NCBI RefSeq assembly: GCF_002009015.1
Contig: NZ_LZDE01000333.1
Coordinates: 1-51,701, forward strand
DNA: 51,701 bases
DNA from: Microbulbifer mangrovi
GTDB lineage: Bacteria > Pseudomonadota > Gammaproteobacteria > Pseudomonadales > Cellvibrionaceae
Direction: 5' to 3'
Under the pieces are notes generated by a model that had not been told where the DNA came from, did not search any database, and saw nothing but the letters and a program-made list of their open reading frames with translations. Positions 1 to 8,357 of the stretch are shown here, one piece after another. Positions within the stretch are counted from its first letter, which is position 1. Each line of letters starts with the position of its first letter. The position numbers and the translations under genes were made by a program.

Positions 1-172
1 CCTGTCGCCGACGCTTTCGAAAACTTATACCCAGCGCTTGGCCTTCGCTTCTAGCAATGCGCTCTGATCATGTCAGGCTAAGCTCACGCACTACCAGATC
101 CGAAATCGAAGGTAGAGTGACGGGGATTGGCTTTCAGGAGCGTCGCACAAACGGACCACAGCCCCCAAAGAA

Positions 173-562
173 TCACGCAGGCTCGGACATCTGCACGGGG
201 ATAGTATTGGTGCTCCGCTCCACCCGATTCTGCTCGTCGAGATAAACCAGCTTGGGCTTAAACGAATCAGCTTCAGCTTCGGACACCTGAGCATAAGCCG
301 CGATGATGATCCGATCGCCAACCTGCACGCGGCGCGCTGCGGCGCCATTCATGGAAATAATCCCGGAACCGCGCTCGGCGAGAATCACGTAGGTGTGGAA
401 ACGCTCGCCATTGGAAACATTGTAAATATCGATCTTCTCAAACTCGCGCAGCCCAGCGAGCTCCACCAGATCTTCATCGATCGCGCAGGAACCGTCATAC
501 CACAGCTCTGCCTGAGTCACCGCCGCCATGTGCAGCTTGCCCTTCAGCATCTCAATTTGCAT
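173..562 (-). CDS. panD: Aspartate 1-decarboxylase proenzyme
   Basis: Pyruvoyl enzyme that decarboxylates L-aspartate to beta-alanine in the cytoplasm, supplying the pantothenate/CoA pathway. The 129-residue length is normal for the family. The self-cleavage site is visible as Tyr22-Asp-Gly24-Ser25, where Ser25 becomes the pyruvoyl group, and the N-terminal MLKGKLH stretch is typical of PanD. I chose the ATG at 562: it gives the usual MQ(I/T)xML start and has an AGGA about 8 nt upstream. A GTG one codon earlier is also possible. The gene lies 12 bp behind panC and must be co-transcribed with it, so the two substrates of PanC's reaction are partly supplied from the same mRNA. panB is not next to them. 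Confidence 0.96.
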   Translation of the reverse strand: MQIEMLKGKLHMAAVTQAELWYDGSCAIDEDLVELAGLREFEKIDIYNVSNGERFHTYVILAERGSGIISMNGAAARRVQVGDRIIIAAYAQVSEAEADSFKPKLVYLDEQNRVERSTNTIPVQMSEPA

Positions 563-574
563 CACGGAGTCCTC

Positions 575-1423
575 TCACATACTCAAAGAAACATTGTCGA
601 TCAGGCGCGCACCGCTGGTGTACATGGCACCGAGCAATGTGATTTCGCGGTCATCGTGCGCCGCTGGTTGCAGATCCTTGCTGTTGCAGATGGAAAAATA
701 GTCCACCTTGAATCCGGCATGCTCGATCCGAGTCTTAGCCTCATCTTCCAGCGCGGCAAAATCCCGACGGCCGTTTTCAATCTCTGTGCGTGCCCAGTTT
801 AGCGACTGGTTCAGAATCGCCACCTTCGGACGCTCCTCCTCGGTGAGATAGCCATTGCGCGAACTCATCGCCAGACCATCCTCTTCCCGGTGTACCGGAG
901 CCGCGACAATCTCCACCGGGATACACAGGTCTTCCACCATCCGGCGGATCACCGCCAGCTGCTGGAAATCCTTGATACCAAATACCGCCCTGTCTGGCTG
1001 CACAATGTTGAACAGCTTGGCGACGACGGTAGTCACCCCTTCAAAGTGTCCGGGGCGGCTGGCGCCACACAGCACGTCGGTCATGGCCGGACACACCACT
1101 CGCGTTTGCTGGTCCATACCGTTGGGGTAAATCTCGCTCTCTTCCGGGTGGAACAGGAAGTCACAATCCGCGGCACGGAGCTTGGCCATATCCTCCTGCA
1201 TGGTGCGGGGATAGGTATCCCAGTCCTCATTCAGGCCGAATTGCAGACGGTTGACGAAGATGGATACGACCACCACGTCGCACTGCTGCCGGGCCAGGTT
1301 GACCAGCTCGATATGTGCGGCATGGAGGTTGCCCATGGTGGGCACGAAACCGATGGTCTTGCCATCGCGGCGGGCCTGGCCCAGCGCGTCGCGCAGGCTG
1401 GCCACATGGTGAAAGACTTGCAT
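575..1423 (-). CDS. panC: Pantoate--beta-alanine ligase (pantothenate synthetase)
   Basis: ATP-dependent ligase joining pantoate and beta-alanine to form pantothenate. The 282-residue product starts at the ATG at 1423 (MQVFHHV). The reading frame stays open upstream, but that extension is low-complexity and unlike the family. Visible signatures are the HIGH-like TMGNLHAAH near residue 30, the FVN-x-x-QFG segment, [15 protein letters not shown], and the SSRNGYL loop in the C-terminal half. It is followed after 12 bp by panD. The family's usual partner panB (ketopantoate hydroxymethyltransferase) is not adjacent: the DNA upstream leads to a divergent DUF6515 gene. The assignment is secure. Confidence 0.96.
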   Translation of the reverse strand: MQVFHHVASLRDALGQARRDGKTIGFVPTMGNLHAAHIELVNLARQQCDVVVVSIFVNRLQFGLNEDWDTYPRTMQEDMAKLRAADCDFLFHPEESEIYPNGMDQQTRVVCPAMTDVLCGASRPGHFEGVTTVVAKLFNIVQPDRAVFGIKDFQQLAVIRRMVEDLCIPVEIVAAPVHREEDGLAMSSRNGYLTEEERPKVAILNQSLNWARTEIENGRRDFAALEDEAKTRIEHAGFKVDYFSICNSKDLQPAAHDDREITLLGAMYTSGARLIDNVSLSM

Positions 1424-1633
1424 TGCCGGGGGTTCCGCCAGAGGTGTACACGGGCGGCATATTACCTCCCACCGCCGACGGGAACAAATTGAGTGACCCA
1501 GCCCGAAAACATTGGTCAGATTCGGTTTTCGCGACACAGTTATCAATTCGCTCTGTCCGGTTCAGGAAGGATTCAGTGTACGCAGGGCAAACTTGCTCCC
1601 ATATTCACAGAAAGCCCCGGCAAGGGGCCTGAA

Positions 1634-1649
1634 AGCCGCCCCGGCGGCT
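1634..1649 (+). other. Hairpin in the leader of the DUF6515 gene
   Basis: A 7-bp perfect stem (AGCCGCC / GGCGGCT) with a 2-nt centre lies just upstream of the GGAG-like ribosome site and 14 nt before the ATG at 1663. A smaller stem GCCCC-GGCAA-GGGGC sits immediately before it. Such structures can protect the mRNA 5' end or limit ribosome access. No function is shown by the sequence itself. Confidence 0.35.
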
Positions 1650-1662
1650 GCGGAGAGCGACC

Positions 1663-2409
1663 ATGAAAACACTGATAGCTGCCATCACCACCGCCAGCCT
1701 GCTGCTGACCGCCGGGCCGGCACTGGCGGACAGGGACGATCGCCACCACAAGAATGACCACAGCCGCAAGTTCGTTCAGCAACAGCGGGACCGCAACGAG
1801 CGGCACCACAACAAAATCCGGGATATCGAGAACAAGCGCCGGGATGACCGCAATCGTCGCCAGGACCGCGCCCACGCCCGTGACGACCGCCGCCAAAACC
1901 AGAACCGACAGGGTGGCAACCGCGACCATCACCGCGGTAAAGATGATCACAAATACCTGAAGTACGTGGGCTACGACCGTCGCTATGACAAAAACCGTCA
2001 CGACCGCAAGCACGAACGCAAACACGGGCGTGGACACGATCACGGTTACAGGGGCGGCAATCACGGCCATCACAGACCGCACCGTCCGCACTATCGTCCG
2101 CACAAGCACCGCTGGCGTCCGGCACACTACGGTTACGGCTATCGCTGGAAGCGCCTGCCCACAAGTTATATCAGCCTGACCTTCGGCGGTCTCGGCTACT
2201 ACTTCAGCGATGGCATCTTCTACCGCCCCTACGGCGCAGGCTATGTGGTCGCCGAGGCCCCGATCGGCGCCTTTGTACGCACCCTGCCCGGCGCAGCCAT
2301 GAGCGTGAGTTTTAACGGCCTGAGTTATTACGTGGCCTACGACACTTACTACCGCTGGGATCATCGTCGCCGCGGCTATATGGTGGTCGCCAACCCCGGA
2401 TTTTTCTAA
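1663..2409 (+). CDS. Exported His/Arg/Asp-rich DUF6515 family protein
   Basis: 248 residues of unknown function. Residues 1-22 form a clean Sec signal peptide ending ALA-D. Residues 23-160 are an extreme low-complexity stretch dominated by His, Arg, Asp, Asn and Lys, likely disordered and able to bind metal or polyanions. Residues 169-246 hold two copies of a roughly 33-residue unit with the pattern hydrophobic strand, G-L-x-Y-Y, Y-Y/F-Y-R, then Y-x-V-V-x-x-P. That is the DUF6515 signature. The same unit occurs three times in the protein at 8358-9008. The product is exported and probably associated with the envelope. Naming the DUF is from memory of the repeat pattern. The start has GGAG about 8 nt upstream. 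Confidence 0.8.
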   Translation: MKTLIAAITTASLLLTAGPALADRDDRHHKNDHSRKFVQQQRDRNERHHNKIRDIENKRRDDRNRRQDRAHARDDRRQNQNRQGGNRDHHRGKDDHKYLKYVGYDRRYDKNRHDRKHERKHGRGHDHGYRGGNHGHHRPHRPHYRPHKHRWRPAHYGYGYRWKRLPTSYISLTFGGLGYYFSDGIFYRPYGAGYVVAEAPIGAFVRTLPGAAMSVSFNGLSYYVAYDTYYRWDHRRRGYMVVANPGFF

Positions 2410-2463
2410 ACCGGAAGCGCAGCAAACCGTTCTCACAGGAATCGTATTTCTCCCAACCCCAAC

Positions 2464-2483
2464 AACCGAATGAGAATTCGGTT
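2464..2483 (+). other. Perfect hairpin, 8-bp stem
   Basis: AACCGAAT-GAGA-ATTCGGTT is a perfect 8-bp stem with a GAGA tetraloop, 55 bp after the stop of the DUF6515 gene. No T-tract follows directly. It may be part of a tandem terminator with the hairpin that starts 11 bp later. Confidence 0.5.
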
Positions 2484-2493
2484 ATTACCCCTG

Positions 2494-2518
2494 GCGACTC
2501 TCCGGAGTCGCTTTTTTT
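2494..2518 (+). terminator. Rho-independent terminator of the DUF6515 gene
   Basis: GCGACTC-TCCG-GAGTCGC is a perfect 7-bp GC-rich stem with a 4-nt loop, followed at once by seven T residues. It ends transcription from 1663-2409 and separates it from speA. Confidence 0.85.
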
Positions 2519-2650
2519 ATTCCCGCCCTCCACCACCTCTCACGCCCACTTCCCAACCGTTCTCAATACTGTCATTCCAGTCATACTGAAAAATTTGTGC
2601 GCCAGTAATGCACGCATAAATACACAGCGCACAAAACCGAATAAAAATTT

Positions 2651-2680
2651 AATTTTTGCCGGTTAAAAAAGGCAAAATTT
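2651..2680. promoter_or_regulatory. Long inverted repeat upstream of speA
   Basis: The arms AATTTTTGCC and GGCAAAATTT match at 9 of 10 positions when folded around a 10-nt A-rich centre. The element overlaps the -35 side of the best promoter candidate for speA (2663-2692), the position expected for a repressor or activator site. No known regulator's consensus is recognised. Confidence 0.4.
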
Positions 2681-2692
2681 CTTTTCTATAGT
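2663..2692 (+). promoter_or_regulatory. Candidate sigma-70 promoter for the polyamine operon
   Basis: TTAAAA (-35, 4 of 6 matches) and TATAGT (-10, 5 of 6) are separated by 18 bp in the most AT-rich part of the intergenic region. It would give a leader of about 105 nt before speA. The call is by eye only. Confidence 0.35.
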
Positions 2693-2804
2693 TATTGCTT
2701 TCAACAAAGACTGGCCCCAAGATTCGCGCCCCTGACGCACCCCGGGAACTGTTTCCGGAATACACTCTCAGAGCACCCAAGGATTCCCCAACTTAAAAGG
2801 CGCC

Positions 2805-4727
2805 ATGAAACAACAACAGATCGAAAACTGGACCTGCGAAAACTCCGCAGAGCTCTACGGTATCCGCAACTGGGGTGCCGGTTATTTCAATTTGAACCAG
2901 TCTGGTGAGATCACGGTTGAGGTAAAAAACGACGCCGGTGATCTGCACGCTGTCTCCCTGCTGGACATTGCCCACGGTGCTACCGAGCGCGGCCTCGGTA
3001 TGCCGCTGCTGGTGCGTTTTGAGAATTTGTTGGACGCGCAAGTGGCGCGTATCAACAATTCCTTCCGCAGCGCGATTGAAAGTAGCGGTTACCAGAACGT
3101 ATTCCGCGGCGTCTTCCCGATCAAAGTGAACCAGCAATGCCAGGTGATCGAAGAGATTGCCCGCGCCGGGCGGCAGTTCGGCCACGGCCTGGAAGCTGGC
3201 AGCAAGGCGGAGTTGATTGCAGCGCTGTCGATACTCGACAACACCGACGCGCTGATCGTCTGCAACGGTTACAAAGATGAAGAGTTCATCAACCTGGGCC
3301 TGCAGGCGCAGCGCCTTGGCGTGCAGGTTTTCTTTGTGGTGGAAACTCCGTCGGAAGTGGACACCATCATCCACTGTGCCGAGCGCGAGCAGGTAGAGCC
3401 CAATATCGGTGTGCGGGTCAAACTCGCCTCCAAGGTGGGCGGCTACTGGAATGCCACCAGCGGCGACCGCAGCATCTTCGGCCTCGGCAGTAACGACCTG
3501 ATTGCGATGGTCGACAAGCTGCGCGACCACAATATGCTGCACTGCCTGAAGCTGCTGCACTATCACCTGGGCTCGCAGGTGCCGAATATCCGCGACATCC
3601 GCACCGGGGTGCTGGAAGCCTGTCGCTACTATGCAGACCTGGTAGAAGAAGGCGCCGCCATGGGCTATCTGGACTTGGGTGGCGGCCTGGCGGTGGATTA
3701 CGATGGCTCCAAGACCAACTACACCCACTCCAAGAACTACTCGCTGGACGAGTACTGCGTGGATGTGGTCGAGGCGATCATGGGCACCCTGGACAGCGAG
3801 GGCGTGGACCACCCGGTGATCATTACCGAGTCAGGCCGCGCCACGGTAGCCTATTCGTCGGTATTGCTGTTCAACATCCTGGATACCACCAGCTTCGAGC
3901 CTATCGAGCTGGAAGAAGACAGTATCGGTGACGACGCACACCCGATGCTGAAGAACCTGCAGGATGCGTTGCAGAGTGTGACGCCGAAGAATCTGCAGGA
4001 GAGCTACAACGATGGCCTTTATTACCGCGATGAGATTCGCGCGCTCTACCTGCACGGCCAGGTGAGTCTGCGGGATCGCGCGCTGGCGGAGAACCTGTTT
4101 TTGCAGTGCGCACAGCGTATCCGCAAACTGCTGGACGAAGTGGATCAAATTCCGGTGGACCTGCAGGCACTGCCGGAAGTGTTGTCAGATATTTACTACG
4201 CGAATGTGAGTGTGTTCCAGTCGCTGCCGGATATCTGGGCAATCGATCAGTTGTTCCCGTTGCTGCCGGTGCACCGTCTGGACGAGGCGCCGACCCGCTC
4301 GGCAATCATCGCGGACATCACCTGCGACTGCGACGGCAAGATCGACCGGTTTATCGATCGACAGGATGTACGCAAGACTCTGCCACTGCACCCGCTGAAG
4401 GAAGGTGAAGAATATATTCTGGGAACTTTTCTGGTTGGCGCCTATCAGGAAACCCTGGGTGATCTACACAACCTGTTTGGCGATACCAATGTGGTAAGCG
4501 TGCGTATCGACGACGAGGGACACGTCGATTACAGCCGAGAAATCCACGGTGACAGCATTGCCGATGTGTTGAGTTATGTGGAGTACTCACCACAGGATCT
4601 GTTTGAGCGTTTCCGCAAGCTGGCGGAGCGGGCAGTGAAAGAAAAGCGCATCACTGCACAGCAGCGTAAGGATATTTTGCACACTTACACTGCAAGCATG
4701 AGTGGGTATACCTACTTCGAGAAATAA
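2805..4727 (+). CDS. speA: Biosynthetic arginine decarboxylase
   Basis: PLP-dependent decarboxylase of fold type III (alanine-racemase fold) that converts L-arginine to agmatine and CO2, the first step toward putrescine. The 640-residue length matches biosynthetic SpeA. The PLP lysine is Lys107 in the FPIKVNQQ motif, and the glycine-rich LDLGGGLAVDYDG phosphate-binding segment lies near residue 290. The C-terminal part (from about 470) is the helical and beta domain special to SpeA. It opens a same-strand run with carboxyspermidine dehydrogenase 39 bp downstream, then the decarboxylase and agmatinase. Agmatine made here is the substrate of SpeB at the end of the cluster. Confidence 0.97.
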   Translation: MKQQQIENWTCENSAELYGIRNWGAGYFNLNQSGEITVEVKNDAGDLHAVSLLDIAHGATERGLGMPLLVRFENLLDAQVARINNSFRSAIESSGYQNVFRGVFPIKVNQQCQVIEEIARAGRQFGHGLEAGSKAELIAALSILDNTDALIVCNGYKDEEFINLGLQAQRLGVQVFFVVETPSEVDTIIHCAEREQVEPNIGVRVKLASKVGGYWNATSGDRSIFGLGSNDLIAMVDKLRDHNMLHCLKLLHYHLGSQVPNIRDIRTGVLEACRYYADLVEEGAAMGYLDLGGGLAVDYDGSKTNYTHSKNYSLDEYCVDVVEAIMGTLDSEGVDHPVIITESGRATVAYSSVLLFNILDTTSFEPIELEEDSIGDDAHPMLKNLQDALQSVTPKNLQESYNDGLYYRDEIRALYLHGQVSLRDRALAENLFLQCAQRIRKLLDEVDQIPVDLQALPEVLSDIYYANVSVFQSLPDIWAIDQLFPLLPVHRLDEAPTRSAIIADITCDCDGKIDRFIDRQDVRKTLPLHPLKEGEEYILGTFLVGAYQETLGDLHNLFGDTNVVSVRIDDEGHVDYSREIHGDSIADVLSYVEYSPQDLFERFRKLAERAVKEKRITAQQRKDILHTYTASMSGYTYFEK

Positions 4728-4766
4728 TTTATTGGTTTCCCCAACATCACGATCAGGGAGAAAAAA

Positions 4767-5960
4767 ATGGCCAACGTTCTGATAGTAGGCGCCGGTGGCG
4801 TCGGTCAGGTGGTTGCACACAAGTGTGCGCAGGTTGAGGAAGTTTTTGAAAATATCACCCTCGCCAGCCGCACAAAATCGAAATGCGACAAAATCGCCGA
4901 TATGCTGCCGCGCAAAATCAACACCGCGGAAGTGGATGCCGATAACGTCGGAGAAATGGTCGCGCTGATCGAAAAGGTCAAGCCGGACATGGTCATCAAT
5001 GTGGCCCTGCCCTACCAGGACCTGCACATCATGGATGCCTGCCTGGAAACCGGCGTGCACTATCTGGACACTGCCAACTACGAACCGCCGGAAGAGGCCA
5101 AGTTCGAGTACAGCTGGCAGTGGGCCTATCAGGACAAGTTCGAGAAAGCGGGCCTGATGGCGCTGCTGGGCAGCGGTTTCGATCCGGGTGTCACCAGTGT
5201 GTTTACCGCCTATGCGAAAAAGCACCACTTTGACCGTATCAAGACCCTGGATATTCTCGACTGTAATGCGGGCGATCACGGTCTGCCATTTGCCACCAAC
5301 TTCAACCCGGAAATCAACATCCGCGAAATCACTGCGAATGGTCGTTACTGGGAAGATGGCAAATGGGTCACTACCAAGCCCATGGAAGAAAAGCGGGTAT
5401 TCGAGTTCCCGGAAGGTATCGGTGAAAAGGATCTGTACCTGCTGTACCACGAAGAGCTGGAATCCCTGTCCAAGCACTTCCCGGAGATCGAACGCGCGCG
5501 TTTCTGGATGACCTTCGGCGCGAGCTACCTGAAGCATCTCGAGGTACTGCAGAATGTGGGCATGACCAGTATCGAGCCCATCGAATTCCAGGGGCAACAA
5601 ATTGTTCCGATCCAGTTCCTGAAAGCGCTGCTGCCAGACCCGGCGAGCCTCGGTCCGCTGACCAAGGGCAAGACCTGTATCGGCAATATCATCAAGGGCG
5701 TCAAAGACGGTGAAGACAAGATTTACTATGTCTACAACATCTGCGACCACCAGGAGGCCTATAAGGAGGTCCAGTCCCAGGCCATCTCTTACACCACCGG
5801 CGTACCGGCAATGATCGGTGCCAAGATGATGATGGAAGGCAAGTGGATGAAACCCGGGGTGTGGAATATGGAACAGCTGGACCCGGATCCGTTTATGGAT
5901 GACCTGAACAAGTACGGCCTGCCGTGGCAGGAAACCTGGCTGGACAAGCCTTTCGTGTAA
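4767..5960 (+). CDS. Carboxy(nor)spermidine dehydrogenase, saccharopine dehydrogenase family
   Basis: NAD(P)H-dependent enzyme that condenses putrescine (or diaminopropane) with L-aspartate semialdehyde and reduces the imine, giving carboxyspermidine (or carboxynorspermidine). The 397-residue protein begins with a Rossmann motif VLIVGAGGVGQVVAHKC (residues 4-20) and has the saccharopine-dehydrogenase layout. A strong ribosome site (AGGGAG) precedes the ATG. Its neighbours decide the role: speA before, the matching decarboxylase and agmatinase after, which together make spermidine without S-adenosylmethionine decarboxylase. Putrescine as the natural substrate is inferred from the presence of speA and speB. 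True saccharopine dehydrogenase is unlikely in this context. Confidence 0.92.
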   Translation: MANVLIVGAGGVGQVVAHKCAQVEEVFENITLASRTKSKCDKIADMLPRKINTAEVDADNVGEMVALIEKVKPDMVINVALPYQDLHIMDACLETGVHYLDTANYEPPEEAKFEYSWQWAYQDKFEKAGLMALLGSGFDPGVTSVFTAYAKKHHFDRIKTLDILDCNAGDHGLPFATNFNPEINIREITANGRYWEDGKWVTTKPMEEKRVFEFPEGIGEKDLYLLYHEELESLSKHFPEIERARFWMTFGASYLKHLEVLQNVGMTSIEPIEFQGQQIVPIQFLKALLPDPASLGPLTKGKTCIGNIIKGVKDGEDKIYYVYNICDHQEAYKEVQSQAISYTTGVPAMIGAKMMMEGKWMKPGVWNMEQLDPDPFMDDLNKYGLPWQETWLDKPFV

Positions 5961-5969
5961 TACCCATCA

Positions 5970-5997
5970 ATCCCGGATCGCGAGATCCGGGATTTTT
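5970..5997 (+). terminator. Intrinsic terminator or attenuator inside the polyamine operon
   Basis: ATCCCGGATC-GCGA-GATCCGGGAT is a perfect 10-bp stem with a 4-nt loop followed by five T residues. It lies 9 bp after the dehydrogenase stop and 28 bp before the decarboxylase ATG. It would be a good rho-independent terminator, yet the next two genes belong to the same pathway and have no long promoter region. Partial read-through, a processing site, or a separate downstream promoter would explain it. Confidence 0.8.
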
Positions 5998-6024
5998 GCA
6001 AATATAAGAAGCGATGATTGTTAA

Positions 6025-7218
6025 ATGGATCTGACGCCCCGCAAAGACTATTTCGGCGATTTCGACCCGAGCCGTGTTACCACCCCGTGTTTCGTGGTGG
6101 ATGAGATTGCCCTGCGCGATAACCTCGAAGTGCTGGCAGATGTCCAAAAACGCAGCGGTGCAAAAGTACTGGCGGCACTCAAGGCATTTTCCATGTTCAG
6201 CGTCGGCCACATCGTGGCCGAATATCTCTCCGGCACCTGTGCCAGTGGCATCAACGAGGCAAAACTCGGGTTTGAAGAGTACGGTGGTAAGGATCTCGGT
6301 AAGGAAGTGCACGTATTCAGTGCCGGTTATAAAGAACAGGAACTGAAAGAAATCCTGGGCTTCGCACACCATGTAATTTTCAATTCATTTTCACAGTGGA
6401 AGCGTTACCGAGAGACCTGCCTGGATGCTCAAAAGCAGCGTCCAGAACTACAGTTTGGCCTGCGCATCAATCCGGAACACTCCGAGGGTCACACGGCAAT
6501 TTACGATCCCTGTGCACCCTGTTCGCGGCTGGGTATCGTGCGCTCGTTATTTGAAGGCGAGGACCTGACCGGCATCAGTGGCCTGCATTTTCACACGCTG
6601 TGCGAGCAGGATTTCAAACCGCTGGAACGCACCATTGAGGCCGTGGAAGAAAAGTTCGGCGATCTGATTCCGCAGATGAAGTGGATCAACTTCGGTGGTG
6701 GGCACCATATCACCCGCTGCGATTATCAGGTGGAAGAGCTGATTAGTGCGGTTAAGGCATTTTCCGAGAAGCACGGTGTTCAGGTGTATCTCGAGCCGGG
6801 AGAAGCGGTTGCACTGTTTTGCGGTGTCCTGGTGGGCGAAGTGGTTGACCTGACGTGGAATGGAAAACAACAAGCGATTCTGGATGTATCCGCGACCTGC
6901 CACATGCCGGACGTAATCGAGATGCCGTATCGCCCAGAGATTACCGGTGCTTCGTTACCGGAGGAGCTGCCACACAGTTATCAACTAGGTGGGCAAAGCT
7001 GCCTGGCGGGCGATCGTATTGGCGAATACAGCTTCCCTGAGCCACTGCTTATCGGTGACCGGGTTGTGTTCGAGGAAATGGCCTATTACACCATGGTCAA
7101 AACCAACACGTTTAACGGTATTCCACTGCCTTCGATTGCGCTGTGGAATTCTGACACCGACGAGCTTCGGCTTGTAAAAGAGTTTGGCTATGAGGACTTC
7201 AAGAATCGGCTTTCTTGA
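6025..7218 (+). CDS. nspC: Carboxy(nor)spermidine decarboxylase
   Basis: PLP enzyme of the alanine-racemase fold that decarboxylates carboxyspermidine to spermidine (or carboxynorspermidine to norspermidine). The 397-residue length fits the family. The PLP lysine is Lys53 in LAALKAFS, the phosphate-binding loop is NFGGGHHIT near residue 230, and a FHTLCEQD segment carries the histidine and cysteine typical of the family. The ATG at 6025 is the only usable start: an ATG 11 nt earlier runs into a stop. The ribosome site is weak. It follows the dehydrogenase after a terminator-like hairpin. The symbol nspC is from Vibrio, and the substrate here is more probably carboxyspermidine. Confidence 0.93.
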   Translation: MDLTPRKDYFGDFDPSRVTTPCFVVDEIALRDNLEVLADVQKRSGAKVLAALKAFSMFSVGHIVAEYLSGTCASGINEAKLGFEEYGGKDLGKEVHVFSAGYKEQELKEILGFAHHVIFNSFSQWKRYRETCLDAQKQRPELQFGLRINPEHSEGHTAIYDPCAPCSRLGIVRSLFEGEDLTGISGLHFHTLCEQDFKPLERTIEAVEEKFGDLIPQMKWINFGGGHHITRCDYQVEELISAVKAFSEKHGVQVYLEPGEAVALFCGVLVGEVVDLTWNGKQQAILDVSATCHMPDVIEMPYRPEITGASLPEELPHSYQLGGQSCLAGDRIGEYSFPEPLLIGDRVVFEEMAYYTMVKTNTFNGIPLPSIALWNSDTDELRLVKEFGYEDFKNRLS

Positions 7219-7286
7219 TTCTATCTTAGCCCGCCGCCACAGAAGGTTAACCGAGGCCACCCAGAGCTGACCTCAGAGCTAGAATT

Positions 7287-8162
7287 ATGCATACAGAAGA
7301 CCCCAACATTTTCCTCGGCTCCGAAATCGAGCAGCCCAAGCCCGAGGACGCCCTGTTCCATATTATTCCGATCCCCTACGAGGAGACCGTCTCCTATGGC
7401 GGGGGCACCGGCAAGGGACCGGCATCCATCATCGAGGCGTCCCACCAGCTGGAAACCTTCGACAACTTCTCCACCCCCTGCGACCTCGGCATCTACACCC
7501 GGGAAGCCGTAGACGTAAGTGGGCCGGCCGAACAGGTGATGGACAACATCGCAAACGCCACCCGCGAAGTACTTACTCTGGGGAAAATGCCCGTGGGTAT
7601 CGGCGGTGAACACTCCGTCACCTGGGGCATCATCAAGGGCTATCTGGATGCCGGCTATACCGACTTCGGCGTTGTGCAGATCGACGCCCATGCCGACCTG
7701 CGCGACCGCTACGAAGGGCATCGGCACAGCCACGCCAGCGTTATGCGTCTGGTATGTGAAGCCGGTGTGCCGCTCTACCAGCTGGGTATCCGGGCCTACT
7801 GTGAAGAAGAGGTGCAAGCGCGCCGCGAGTACAACGTGCGCTATATGGACGCCCACCAGCTGGTACCCAACCAGGTGCAGTCCATCCAGTTGCCAGATGA
7901 CTTTCCCCGACAGGTGTTCTTCACCCTGGATATCGATGGTATGGACCCGTCAGTCTTCCCGTCCACCGGCACTCCGGTACCGGGTGGTCTCGGCTGGTAC
8001 CAGACCCTGAACCTGTTCGAGTCCGTGGCAAAACAGCGGGAAATCATCGGCTTCGACCTGCTCGAGTTCGCCCCCATCAAGGGCTTCCACGCCTACGAGT
8101 TCGGCGCCGCCCAGCTGCTCTACAAGCTGATGGGCATCGTGCAGCGCAACCGCCACCCTTAA
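7287..8162 (+). CDS. speB: Agmatinase
   Basis: Binuclear-manganese ureohydrolase that splits agmatine into putrescine and urea. The 291-residue product shows the three metal-binding blocks of the arginase family: GGEHSVTWG (about residue 110), DAHADLRD (about 132) and DIDGMDPS (about 215). Its position as the last gene of the speA-dehydrogenase-decarboxylase-speB series fits agmatine rather than arginine as substrate. The gap from the decarboxylase is 68 bp, and the ribosome site is poor (GAGCTAGAATT), so translation may be modest. Guanidinobutyrase or another ureohydrolase is possible by sequence alone, but the context argues against it. Confidence 0.93.
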   Translation: MHTEDPNIFLGSEIEQPKPEDALFHIIPIPYEETVSYGGGTGKGPASIIEASHQLETFDNFSTPCDLGIYTREAVDVSGPAEQVMDNIANATREVLTLGKMPVGIGGEHSVTWGIIKGYLDAGYTDFGVVQIDAHADLRDRYEGHRHSHASVMRLVCEAGVPLYQLGIRAYCEEEVQARREYNVRYMDAHQLVPNQVQSIQLPDDFPRQVFFTLDIDGMDPSVFPSTGTPVPGGLGWYQTLNLFESVAKQREIIGFDLLEFAPIKGFHAYEFGAAQLLYKLMGIVQRNRHP

Positions 8163-8357
8163 TGCCGAGCCTGATTGGGAAGCCATACCCCCTGTAGGGC
8201 GGGCGGCCGCACAGTTGTTCACAGGGCCGATGGACTGTGGATAACTGGTGCGACGAGCTGACAATTCTTAACGGTGAAAAGGAGTCATTGCGTAGCGCAA
8301 AACCGCGATTGCGGTTATTATTTGCACAGATAGTAAGTACTCGCTCGCGGGGGATCA

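Larger units (their letters stand above)
2410..2804. other. Intergenic region between DUF6515 gene and speA
   Basis: 395 bp without a gene. It contains two hairpins (2464-2483 and the terminator at 2494-2518), then a strongly AT-rich stretch around 2620-2695 with an inverted repeat and a possible promoter for speA, then roughly 110 bp of apparent untranslated leader. No open reading frame in it looks like a gene. Confidence 0.7.

Noticed and set aside
1-172. Possible gene or terminator left of panD
   Set aside because: No frame with coding character and no hairpin with a T-tract was seen in these 172 bases.
2793-5750. Minus-strand frames of 339 and 387 codons opposite speA and the carboxyspermidine dehydrogenase
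   Set aside because: Antisense shadows; the plus-strand genes are unmistakable.
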